From Agapanthus africanus (Eukaryota > Streptophyta > Magnoliopsida > Asparagales > Amaryllidaceae): 64,000 nt of DNA. Each line of letters opens with the position of its first letter. The first letter of the stretch is position 1. The stretch spans positions 185,831,044 through 185,895,043 of the forward strand of contig CM057344.1 of assembly GCA_030015575.1 (NCBI GenBank), read 5' to 3'. Below the pieces are notes generated by a model. That model saw only the letters and a list, made by a program, of their open reading frames with translations, ran no database searches and was not told where the DNA came from. A program made the position numbers and the translations under genes. Shown one piece after another: positions 44,112 through 55,405 of the stretch.

Positions 44112-46328
44112 TGTAGGGTTCCTAGGCACACTCAAGAGGTTCCACAAGGTATCAACCATGCCAAATTCAAAAATTATATGCCGAGAAACCCTAATGCTAG
44201 ATCGTTAACTAGAGGTAAAGGAGAAAAGCAAGCAAGTAAACAACTTTATTGCTAAGTGAATGGAAATACAACCTTTGTAGATCCGGTCCACCACTTCTTT
44301 AGCTCCGTGTTGACGTCCCTTCGCTGCGATCACCGGGATCCCGGACTCTAGCGATGGTTTCGTCGGAGAAATGAGCGGGCTAGGTCGTTGACTTCGATAC
44401 CGAAGATGATCTACGTCGAGGCAACTCTAACTCAAGCTCCATCTTCACCAGCTCATGAAACTTGTGAAGAAAAACACCCTATACAACATGGCAAGAGGTA
44501 GAGGATGAAGAAATAGGAAGTGGATTCACTTTGGATTTGGATTTCTCACTTGGAATCATCACTTAGAATTTTCTAGCAAAGGTTTTTCTTTCTTCTTGAA
44601 GAAGAAGAAGAAGAAGAAAGAAAAGAATTATGAATTATTTTCAAAAAAGAAAATCAAGTGATGGTTATCATAATGCAACCATGGGTGAGTTTAACTAGTG
44701 TAGAGACTAAACTAGGGTTTAGGTGAATGGTTAGGTTAAGGAAAGAAACAAAATGGTCAAAGCTTCATGAAGCTTCAAGTAAAAAAAGCAAAAGAATCCA
44801 CCATTTTGTTTCTTGCCCAAAAATAAATAAATAAACAAATAATTAAGTAAAGATAACAAAACCCTAACCATTAACCTAAACATGGTTTAAATCAAACATA
44901 CACCCAAGTTTGCATGTATCATCAAACATGATACAAACAAGTGCACAAAAATATATCACATATACTACTTGTGCACATCAAGTGAGAAAATCAATCTTAA
45001 GTGAACAAATACTAGTTAATGTAAAGTAATATATCAAATATATAATTATACATCAAATCATTAAATCAACACTTGATTTAAAGATCCGGTCATATCGCAT
45101 ATAACCGACTAATATCAAGTGTATCAATGTATCGAATCAACACTTGATCCGGTAACCCGGCTATATCATATATAACCGTCCAATGATACAAATAGCGAGA
45201 ATAGAATACAGTATCACATACTGGTATTATTCTCAGTCTCGCACATATCTCATATGCGCTCCTATTTCGTTACGCTTGAGCCAGGAAACCTCTGTGTAGG
45301 ACTCTAAAGACTCGTCAATACGCCGGCAGCAGGTGATGATCATATCAAACACCCACAAGCCGCAAGCGGTCTGCTAAACGTAACGGCCACCCGGGTATTG
45401 AGCGATCAGAAGATCAACGAGCAAGCCTGCTCACACTCCTATGAATCCAACCAGTAACACTTACCGTACAGTCCGGTCTCGTCGTCTGATATGTCGCATA
45501 CCTCGCCTAGGGGTGGTAAACGTCAGACCCCAATAGCTCGATAAGTCGTGTCGATATGAGGTCTATAACAGTTCGAGATACTACTGATAACACTTACCAG
45601 TAAATCTCAGCAACCCTGGCCAGGGATTTCCGGTTATAGCCAATCGAATACAGCGCAACATCAACTCCCTATACCGGGAGAGACGAATCCCCGCCTATCG
45701 CTCATTGCCTCCATGTGATTCGGGACTGTACCCAAAAACCACCATTTTGCATGCCCTCTTGGAGGTGGTAAGGTGGAAATCAAAGCACAGTGGGAATCAC
45801 ACAAGACTCTATGGCGATCTCGGGTCTACAGACTAACCTGTACCAGTGTCACCAGAGAACTGCCATCTGACGTATGGTATAATACCATCTGGGAGTTCTC
45901 GGCGAGTCCGTCCAGTGTACCCAGTGTCCACTGAGCACCCGTATATCATCTTTGATGTCAAACACCAATGGATATGGGATCATCCATCGTCCATCTGTAT
46001 GGGTCGAGAAGGTATACGCTAGTCTACTATGGTATATCGATGCCCCGTCTCGATACACCCACGACTAGGGACCTTGAAGGATGTACTTATGGACTACCAT
46101 GTCCCCACTAGTATGATCTGTATCATAGTCCAGGTAGTCAAGTACACATCCTAAGGGCTTTACCAACATGTAACAGAGAGTCAATCAGTGTACACGTTAA
46201 GGTAAAGAGCAACCAGATAGCATACTATCATGTCGAGCAAGAAAGTCCTCCCTATATATGTCCCAGCATCCACTACAATATACATCCTATGTACAGTAAT
46301 GGCCTCTAGGGCATACATATAACTAACA
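44112..46328 (-). mobile_element. 3' LTR of element C
   Basis: 2217 bp, TGTAGGGTTCC...CTAACA (plus reading). Has a GAA tract near 44597-44622. No gene. Confidence 0.93.
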
Positions 46329-46342
46329 ATCTCCCACTTGCA
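46329..46342 (-). other. Polypurine tract of element C
   Basis: The minus strand reads TGCAAGTGGGAGAT beside the LTR. Confidence 0.85.
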
Positions 46343-46910
46343 CTAGGGCCATCTGTAGTAGTGGTTGCAGTATCTCATACTCAACCATCCCATAAAAGTC
46401 TCTCTCTGGGAAAAGGCCTTTGTGAGTGGATCCGCCGTGTTGTCCTCTGAGTCTACACTCCTAACCTCGATCACCCTGGAGATCAACCATCTCCATGATC
46501 AGGTGATACTGCCTTAGAATATGTTTGGATCACAGATGGGACAGGCGTTCCTAGGCATAAGCCACAACTCCATTGTCTCATAATGGGAGGAACGAAGTTC
46601 ATCTCATGAACTAATATACATCCAGACTGCCTCTTTGGTAGTATCTTATGTAGCGATGTATCTTGCCTTTAATCGTCTAGTATGTCACGGTATCTAGCTT
46701 GGAACTCTTCCAACATACCGTCCCTCCATAGAGGGTAAAGACAATGCCTATGACTGACATTCAGTCGTCCTTATCATCCTGGGACACTTCCAGTGATTCT
46801 CCCCAGGATCGATTGATACCATCTCACTACATCTAGTGAGAATCCTAACATCCATTTAGATCTATATCATAGATCCAAAACCCAGGATTTAGTAGGTATC
46901 ACTTTGATCC
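46343..46910 (-). pseudogene. RNase H relic, element C
   Basis: Colinear with 2963-3770 of A but without the 229-bp insertion. A DN-ADP-TKA-like end near 46430 and QYHLIMEMV near 46495-46520 are readable; otherwise frames are broken. Confidence 0.6.
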
Positions 46911-46913
46911 TAT

Positions 46914-47520
46914 GTGGAGAATCATTGTGATAAGCGGAGATTGATCGAGCGTAGCATAGGAAACTCCTTCCCTATTAAGAGTATGTCATCCACGTACTCT
47001 ACGAGGATCACCACCATACTCCCTACTACCTTTTTGTATATACAAGGTTCATCTACCATTTTGATGAAGTCAGACTCTTTGACTACCACATCAGAACAGA
47101 TGTTCCAACTCCGCGATGCCTGTTTTATAACATAAAACATCTTGCACACGTTTCCGCTGCTCCCACTGTCTACGAAGCCCTCTGGCTGTGTACTTATAGA
47201 CGTTTTCTTCTAAAACATCATTTAGAAAAGCTGTCATGCCACCCAACCACCAGATATCGTAGTTATGGTATGTAGCTGTGGCAAGTAGGATCTGGATGGA
47301 CTTAAGCATAGGCCCCGGAAAAGGTTTCATTATTAGCCACAACTGGTCTACGATGCAAACCTTTAACAAGTCTAGCTTTGAAAGTCTCAACCTTTCCATG
47401 TACACCAAGTAATCTTCTCAAGATATACTTGCTCCTGATGGAGATTTAACCCTTCAGATAAAGCAACCAAAGTCCATACATTGTTGGTGTATAAGGATTC
47501 CATCTCAGATCATTAAGCAT
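46914..47520 (-). pseudogene. Reverse transcriptase relic, element C
   Basis: Two overlapping frames. 46922-47149 has KQASRSWNIC and an intact EYVDDILLIG. 47091-47408 has PMLKSIQILLATATYHNYDIW and then LGGMTAFLN, where the first catalytic Asp is Gly. The frames do not join because of one extra base between the AFLN motif and KQASRSW. The Asp-to-Gly change, the neighbouring Lys-to-Met and the extra base are also in A. The enzyme could not work even though YVDD is intact. Confidence 0.85.
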
Positions 47521-47529
47521 CCAGCCATT

Positions 47530-48612
47530 CTTATAGAGTCTTACTCCTGATGGCCAGCTCGAAACTAGTTGGGTCATCATCTCATGATGCAATCCTCGCT
47601 CCCACTGTCATAGAGAAACCGAAGTATCTCTCAGGTGGGTGAGGAACCCTACTAGATCGGCGGAGAGGCTGAGGTTCGTTGGTAACTATTGAATCCTTTG
47701 GTTTTATCAAATCATCTGTTGTAGTTTGTATAGCTGGAACCTTTCCAGTTCTATATTACAGACCTTGCCTCGAGCTTGTCCGGATTTTGCTTTTTGGACA
47801 TAGGCCGGTCAACCCCAAATCTTAACTACCTTAAGTCATGGGCTCTTCCCATATCATATCTCATATGGAGTGGTAGGCTGTGATCTGATTCGAACCTAAT
47901 TTCAATAGGTATGCAGCTTCTCAAGTGCATAACCCCCAAAAGGAAACAGGTAACTCAGTAGTACTCATCATAGAGCGCACCATATCGAATAGGGTGCAAT
48001 TGCTCCGCCCCGACATACCATCGTGCTATAGTGTATACGGAGGAGTAATGCTGAGAGAGAATCTCATTCTCCTTTAGAATAGTCTAGGAATTCTATGCAC
48101 AAGTATTCTCCTCCTTGATCTCATCAAAGGACATAATACTTATACCCGTATTGGTTCTCTACTTCTAACTTATATTCTGTGAATATCTCAAAAGGTTCGG
48201 ACTTGTGTTTCAACAGGAACATATGACTGAATCTTGAGAGATCATCAGAGAATGTAATGAAGTACAAAGAACTGGTCCTGGCATGTGTAGACGGGGGACC
48301 TTACATACAACAACATGTATCAATCCCAAGAGTTTACTAACTCTTTCTCTGTTTCCAATAAACAGAGCTGTGGTCATCTTATCTTTGTGACATGACCGGC
48401 ATGTTTCACAAGATGTAAATTCAAACAGATTTAAATATGCATCTATATGTAACTTCAGCTAGTCGGGTCGTATTGATTTGACCTAGTCTACAATACCTCA
48501 AGAAGGATCCGTTCATTTCTGAACTCTTCCTCTTGTGTGTGTTCTGTATATTAAGAACTGTAGTTTGATTTAGAACATCAATGCTTTTAGATAATGTGCC
48601 TGAACCGATCAA
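47530..48612 (-). pseudogene. Integrase and pre-integrase relic, element C
   Basis: 48421-48612 has IGSGTLSKSIDVLNQ and FLRYCRLGQINTTRL, the pre-integrase finger with one His replaced by Gln. Core text (FFTDDLSRF-like) near 48215-48270 and a shortened C-terminus at 47740-48060 follow; compared with A, part of the C-terminal text near 47755 is missing. Confidence 0.7.
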
Positions 48613-48649
48613 CTTTTGATATAGGAAATGTTCAAAACATAATCCAACA

Positions 48650-49163
48650 ATACAAAATTATATCCTTTCTTTATTAAACAAAGAGATTGATATGATTTTG
48701 TATATCAGGTTTGGTATCTAATAGCATTTGTTCAGAATCAATGTATTTGGAAATACAGGGTGACAGTGACCAACAGACTTGGCTGCAACACTTGCACCGT
48801 TTTCTGTCTCATGAAACTTATCACCCGTTCTCAGTTCTCTACCATTCTGTAGCCTATGTAACATATTACATATGCGGGATCCCGATACGGTATCAAATAC
48901 CCAGGACATAAAGGATATTGAGAAACAGTTCTGTGTAATGAACACACCCGAAGGAGATGCATCATATGCACTTTCTTCGTTTGGGCGGCATAGGAATCCT
49001 GGTATTCCCCAATTTCCTGCTCTGTCTTATAACAATTATAAGTTGGAGCGGGACCAACGTTCCCCAGCTCAGTATAACAAGCGAGTTCGGTCAATATATC
49101 CGTATTATTATCTTGATTAAGGCGTGATATGGTCGCTACCTGGAGAGAGAGAAAAGAAAACAC
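48650..49163 (-). pseudogene. Protease relic and gag stub, element C
   Basis: 48831-49163 carries the stub: ISRLNQDNNTDILTELACYTEL, then directly YNCYKTEQEIGEYQDS. The start ATG is ATA here. 48718-48945 gives the protease with SWVFDTVSGSRICN, where the active-site Asp-Thr is present but the following Gly is Val. About 200 Gag codons are missing at the same junction as in A and B. Confidence 0.8.
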
Positions 49164-49573
49164 TCAGCGTATGCTCTTGCAAGAATAGATTGGTTATTAA
49201 TTTATCTAATCAGGATGGCTCCCACTGTTTTTATCAAATCTTCCTTCAAACCCTAAAAGGAAAGACTAGCCGGGATTAATTACACGCTACAAGTTCGCCA
49301 ATTTTTCAGCCAGGCCAGTGTCGGTACTTTGAGGGAGGTCCCCCGTGCTTTCGCACGAACCTAATTAATGTAAACCTCGTTTTCCCAGAGGCGTAATCTC
49401 GTTGACACCTTTCTAGACACCTACTTGATCGGCTAATTGTAATGTATAAAATTCTCCCAAGAGTAACAATTACTCGCAGCGGGTATCGGGATCCAACTAT
49501 CTCATAGAAGGTATGCAATCTCATTGCAAATTTCAACACTTGAAATTCCCGATAATATTTTGCCCCAAACGAT

Positions 49574-49775
49574 CTATGACCTTGACAAGGCCAACAAACC
49601 ATAGACCGTAAGTCAAGTTCATCCCGTCATTTCTTGATTGAATCAAACCCACCCGCACGACCCTTGACAAGGTCAACAAGGACGTATACCCTAACCCAAT
49701 CTGCATCATATGCATAAGCAGATAAATACTGGTTAGCTACCGCACACTGCGCCTTGACAAGGTCAACAAACGCAG
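49574..49775 (-). other. Triple-hairpin array, element C leader
   Basis: Outer stems: CTATGA 49574-49579 with CCATAG 49599-49604; CGCACG 49654-49659 with a partly broken partner near 49682-49687; CTGCG 49747-49751 with CGCAG 49771-49775. Inner stem in element sense TTGAC/GTCAA (perfect in two, TTGGC in one); loop CTT in all three. Confidence 0.72.
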
Positions 49776-49913
49776 CACGAATACTAAGCAGGACTTATCT
49801 GAAATGACGGAGGGCTACGACAGGTTTTTCTGAAAACCTATTAAGTAATGAACTTGATATCGTTGTAGGATCGAATGAAATTTGAAATGGAGTGTTTTTT
49901 ATGCTTTTCTAGT

Positions 49914-50157
49914 TTTGCTAAAGGGGTCACTCCCGGTGAAGGGATCGTGGGCCCTTTCCTCGTCGAATGAGGTGCGGGATATATCATATATATCACTGTG
50001 CAAAGCAAAAACTCTTAAAAGAAATCAAAATACAAACCAAGGGTTGTAGCATCTGCCAGTTATTGCTAAAGGGGTCACTCCCGGTGAAGGGATCGTCGGC
50101 CCTTTCCTCATCGAATAAGGTGCAGGATATATCATATATACCGCTGTGCAAAGCAAG
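49914..50157 (-). repeat. Duplicated leader module, element C
   Basis: Two direct copies with GTCACTCCCGGTGAAGGGAT, then CCTCGTCGAATGAGG or CCTCATCGAATAAGG. Confidence 0.7.
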
Positions 50158-52030
50158 AACTGTAGCTACCTGTTTTAATTTTGAAATTCGATTCCACAAC
50201 ATCTTAGGTTTCTTTTTCTTTCATTAATCATATTAATAAAGTCCCATCATTTAAGTCACCTAAACATCACAGATAAATAGGACGTACACTTATGCCATCC
50301 GCATTCGCCTCGATGTCCCCTCGTGCACCGTTAGGTTAAGTAACTAACGGCAGAGCGGGGCAGGGCTAGCGCGGGTGTAAAATATAAGTAACGTCTATAT
50401 AATATATCATATATACTATATACAGTATCTATCATAACATATCAAATGATCACATCACAGATATCGCAGCAGAAGAAACATATGAAACATTGGATATATT
50501 AGGACGTCCGTGTTTTCAATACGAGCCTGTATAAAACACGGATTCCACGGTCGCGATGAATAGCCAAACCCACACCCCTAGACCCCTATAAGAGCGGCAA
50601 GCAACCCTACCAATTCTAGAGTTAGGAGACCCGGACTCGACTCCTCGAGTTGGTCTCCCACTGGACTCCAGAACCCGGTTACTTGTGCCCTCCTCTTTGG
50701 GTCTATCCTAGTGCGGAAAAGTAAATAATATACAAATGGTGACATCTTCCGCAACCTGGAAGTGCCCCAATAAAAGAATATTACATACAAGTTTTTACAT
50801 GAATGAAAATGAAAAACACTAATCACACATAAAACCCCCGACTATTCAAACGCGACGATCCAATATAACATATCCAGCAACACATAACATCACATGTCAT
50901 CAACGTAAGTAAATATGCGCATCCCAATTGTCGTTGACATATAGCAACGAAACCGGCGATATCACATATTATACTTACGGTCACAGAAAAGAAAGTGTAA
51001 AACTACAACAGTTGGAATCCGCAAACTCTTTAGACATCGCATGCCTAATCAAATGAATTCCTTAGACATCACATGCCTAACAATTATAAACCTTGCATTT
51101 TAGTCTCATTTATCGAAAACTCTTTTCAATATCTAGTCGGGCAATTCAACAAGATTCCCGGCATCCTGACCGAATACTCGTCGCAAACTTTAGTAGACGG
51201 CCGCACCCCCGATACCGTCGACGAAGTGCACTAAGGCGGAACACCGCTGCCGCGAGCACCCGAACGGATGCTTTCGGCGACGGAGTTCTCCTACAGTCAC
51301 TTGGTCGGGGCTATGGGGCGTAGCTATCTATTAAGTTTACCGGCGAGTATCCGCGTACGCTACGCGATTGCGACGGACTTTTGATCGCATCAAAATTCCG
51401 TGGCAACCGATCAAGTGAGACTAAACTGCTATGTTTATAACATCCAAATCAGTTATCTCTTAACTACTTGGGGATTCCAAATATTGTATCACATTCCAGA
51501 TAAATAGAAAATGTTAAACTTTCCGATCGAACAATCAAACACCCAAGTTTTTCCGAAATAGCTCAACACATGAAATAAATTTAAAAACATTCACTTCATG
51601 CCTCAGTACTAACGGTCCAGCCGTAGATGGTTCAAGCCAACGCCTCACATGTGGCACGCCGTTCTGCCCCAAACCCTAAGGTTCAAAGGGCAGTCCAAGA
51701 CGGTCACATAATCGAGTTAAGGTTTGTTGTCTTCTAGAGGGTCCATCGCGTTACTTGCACTACTTAGAACGTTCTTAAACTACGGAATGATCCAACACTT
51801 GGAAATTTCCCAACAGGGGAAAAATTGGGTATTTATATCCGGTCGAACTTTTTTAACATATTCTAAATTATCCGGAAAAACACAGACAAAGTTAAAGATT
51901 CCGATCGAATCGTCGAACTCCCAATACAACCCAGAAAACTTAACACTTGAGTATACATTAAAAATTCCCAGAAAATACAGCACAAACATCTAGGAATTAC
52001 TGTGCAATTTTCAAAAGCTAACGTGACTGT

Positions 52031-52081
52031 ATGGCCGCGGAACCGCCGCACGAGCCATGCTCGTGCCGCGCATCTGCGGCG
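52031..52081 (-). other. GC-rich dyad 200 nt after the primer site, element C
   Basis: Perfect inner arms GCACGAGC (52048-52055) and GCTCGTGC (52059-52066) around CAT, inside outer arms GCCGCGGA and TCTGCGGC. Confidence 0.68.
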
Positions 52082-52266
52082 CTTTAGTAGACTCAGGAGC
52101 TCGTTTTGCACAGTAACCCTTAGAAAACCCTGCTTATTTTTCTGCATATTTCTAATTCACAAAAATCCCAGTTTTGAAAAATTGTACAGAGAAAGGTTTT
52201 GGATTAGGGTTTCGGGTTCGATCGGACTTCTAACATCGTCTACACTTCGCCTAAAGCTTTAGCTAA

Positions 52267-52278
52267 GCTCTGATACCA
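52267..52278 (-). other. Primer binding site of element C (tRNA-iMet)
   Basis: The minus strand reads TGGTATCAGAGC, one base from the LTR. Confidence 0.92.
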
Positions 52279-52279
52279 C

Positions 52280-54496
52280 TGTAGGGTTCCTAGGCACACT
52301 CAAGAGGTTCCACAAGGCATCAACCGTGCCAAAATTCAAAAATTATATGCCGAGAAACCCTAATGCTAGATAGTTAACTTGAGGTAAAGGCGAAAAGAAA
52401 GCAAGTAAACAACTTTATTGCTAAGTGAATGGAAATACAACCTTTGTAGATCCGGTCCACCACTTCTTTAGCTCCGTGTTGACGTCCCTTCGCTGCGATC
52501 ACCGGGATCCCGGACTCTAGCGATGGTTTCGTCGGAGAAATGAGCGGGCTAGGTCGTTGACTTCGATGCCGAAGATGATCTACGTCGAGGCAACTCTTAC
52601 TCAAGCTCCATCTTCACCAGCTCATGAAACTTGTGAAGAAAACACCCTATACAACATGGCAAGTGGTAGAGGATGAAAAAGTAGGAAGTGGGTTCACTTT
52701 GGATTTGGATTTCTCACTTGGAATCATCACTTAGAATTTTCTAGCAAAGGTTATTCTTTCTTCTTGAAGAAGAAGAAGAAGAAGAAAGAAAAGAATTATG
52801 AATTATTTTCAAAAAAGAAAATTAAGTGATGGTTATCATAATGCAACCATGGGTGAGTTTAACTAGTGTAGAGACTAAACTAGGGTTTAGGTGAATGGTT
52901 AGGTTAAGGAAAGAAACAAAATGGTCAAAGCTTCATGAAGCTTCAAGTAAAAAAACAAAAGAATCCACCATTTTGTTTCTTGCCCAAAAATAAATAAATA
53001 AAACAAATAATTAAGTAAAGATAACAAAACCCTAACCATTAACCTAAACATGGTTTAAATCAAACATACACCCAAGTTTGCATTTATCATCAAACATGAT
53101 ACAAACAAGTGCACAAAAATATATCACATATACTACTTATGCACATCAAGTGAGAAAATCAATCTTAAGTGAACAAATACTAGTTAATGTAAAGTAATAT
53201 ATCAAATATATAATTATACATCAAATCATTAAATCAACACTTGATTTAATGATCCAGTCATATCGCATATAACCGACTAATATCAAGTGTATCAATGTAT
53301 CGAATCAACACTTGATCCGGTAACCCGGCTATATCATATATAACCGTCCAATGATACAAATCGCGAGAATAGAATACAGTATCACATACTGGTATTATTC
53401 TCGGTCCCGCACATATCTCATATGCGCTCCTATTTCGTTTCGCTTGAGCCAGGAAACCTCTGTGTAGGACACTAAAGACTCGTCAATACGCCGGCAGCAG
53501 GTGATGATCATATCAAACACCCACAAGCCGCAAGCGGTCTGCTAAACGTAACGGCCACCCGGGTATTGAGCGATCAGAAGATCAACGAGCAAGCCTGCTC
53601 ACACTCCTGTGAATCCAACCAGTAACACTTACCGTACAGTCCGGTCTCGTCGTCTGATATGTCGCATACCTCGCCTAGGAGTGGTAAACGTCAGACCCCA
53701 ATAGCTCGATAAGTCGTGTCGATATGAGGTCTATAACAGTTTAAGATACTACTGATAACACTTACCAGTAAATCTCAGCAACCCTGGCCAGGGATTTCCG
53801 GTTATAGCCGATCGAACACAGCGCAACATCAACTCCCTATACCGGGAGAGACGAATCCCCTCCTATCGCTCATTGCCTGCATGTAATTCGGGACTGTACC
53901 CAAAAACCACCGTTTTGCATGCCTTCTTAGACGTGGTAAGGTGGAAATCAAAGCACTGTGGGAATCACACAAGACTCTATGACGATCTCGGGTCTACAGA
54001 CTAACCTGTACCAGTGTCACCAGAGAACTGCCATCTGACGTAAGGTATAATACCATCTGGGAGTTCTCGGCGAGTCCGTCCAGTGTACCCAGTCTCCACT
54101 GAGCACCCGTATATCATCTCTGATGTCAAACACCAATGGATATGGGATCATCCATCGCCCATCTGTATGGGTCGAGAAGGTATACGCTAGTCTACTCTGG
54201 TATATCAATGCCCCGTCTCGATACACCCATGACTAGGGATCTTGAAAGATGTACTTATGGACTACCATGTCCCCACTAGTATGATCTGTATCATAGTCCA
54301 GGTAGTCATGTACACATCCTAAGGGCTTTACCAACATGTAACAGAGAGACAATCAGTGTACACGTTAAGGTAAAGAGCAACCAGATAGCATACTATCATG
54401 TCGAGCAAGAAAGTCCTCCCTATATATGTCCCAGCATCCACTACAATATACATCCTATGTACAGTTATGGCCTCTAGGGCATACATATAACTAATA
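52280..54496 (-). mobile_element. 5' LTR of element C
   Basis: 2217 bp, TGTAGGG...CTAATA; the terminal CA has become TA. GAA tract near 52765-52790. Pairs with 44112-46328. Confidence 0.93.
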
Positions 54497-54501
54497 GTGG
54501 G

Positions 54502-54577
54502 TTCAAAGGATTACTTGCATATTTTTCCGAATACCTTAAACTTGGAAAAATGGGTTTCTGACATTCGATTGTTTTCT
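54502..54577 (-). mobile_element. Captured fragment of a copia leader, right half
   Basis: TTCAAAGGATTACTTGCAT... continues 43857-44111 and matches 8701-8770 of A. Homology stops at about 54577. Confidence 0.7.
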
Positions 54578-55389
54578 ATCGACTCTCAACTTACCTGTGT
54601 GAAGTCACCTCTAGTTAAAATCAATCAATCTGATGACCTCGCATCGGGGTATGCAAACGAACCACATGTCCTAGTCATTCATCCTTGGGTGACTAGCGAT
54701 CTTCTAACATATCTTTCAGTACAACTCGTGTTGCATAGCTTCTAACATCTGGGGTAATATCTAGTCGGTTGCAGCAACAACTGGCTCATTCGTCCGCACG
54801 CTGAATAGTGCCTCAATCCTCAAGAATAAACGATACATTTTCGGTTATCACATTCTAGCCAGCCTCTAGCAGTGGCCCAATCCGCTAGTGCTAATCTGCA
54901 TCCTCGAGAATCTTAGTAAAACAATCCATCAAATGCTCATGGAGCGAAAAACAAAATAAAACGACACATTTATGCAATCGTGTGTCACCGGAATTACGTC
55001 CTAGTCAGTCCTCTTCTAAGACGACCTCATGCTGACCGCAACACTAGCCGCAGCTCTCTCTGCCTATGCAATCGTGGTAACAAAACCACCAACTGATATC
55101 GATGAAGATAGATCATATGAATGAATAAAATGCGGTGCAAAGAAATATACATCCTAAGGCTTCTTAAGCGGAGTAGCGGTAAGTATGCCGCAGAACATAC
55201 ACACAGTACGGAACTCTACTTATGTCACCTACTCTATCAACCAAGGTCAACCTATGCGACGAAAGTTCGGGTCTAATACCCTCTCGACCAAGTCTAAGTT
55301 CCGTAAGGTCAAGTCTAGTTTCCGAATATATATATACACCCTAGACTCCGCATAGTCAAACCTAGACTCAAACCAAGGTTAAACCTAGC
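54578..55389 (-). mobile_element. Internal region of element D, right part (leader)
   Basis: About 800 bp up to the primer site. No coding motif in either strand. The last 150 bp have repeated AAGGTCAA/AAGTCTA and CTAGACTC words. Confidence 0.5.
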
Positions 55390-55401
55390 GCTTTGATACC
55401 A
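55390..55401 (-). other. Primer binding site of element D
   Basis: The minus strand reads TGGTATCAAAGC, one mismatch from the tRNA-iMet site, four bases from the LTR start at 55406. Confidence 0.7.
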
Positions 55402-55405
55402 ACTT

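Larger units (their letters stand above)
49164..52266 (-). mobile_element. Untranslated leader of element C
   Basis: 3.1 kb without a gene, colinear with A and B. It contains the hairpin array 49574-49775, duplicated module 49914-50157, dyad 51653-51707 and GC dyad 52031-52081. The stretch 50278-50360 (CGCATTCG..., TTAGGTTAAGTAACTAACGG) matches leader text in elements 1, 2a and 2b. Confidence 0.78.
44112..54496 (-). mobile_element. Copia element C, full-length but defective
   Basis: 10.4-kb minus-strand element with exact target duplication GTGGG (44107-44111 and 54497-54501). Both LTRs are 2217 bp and differ at roughly 2-3% of positions by eye, probably fewer than the LTRs of element 1. It carries RNase H, RT, IN, PR and gag-stub relics, a 3.1-kb leader, primer site and polypurine tract. 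Gag body missing and RT dead, as in A. Confidence 0.93.
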
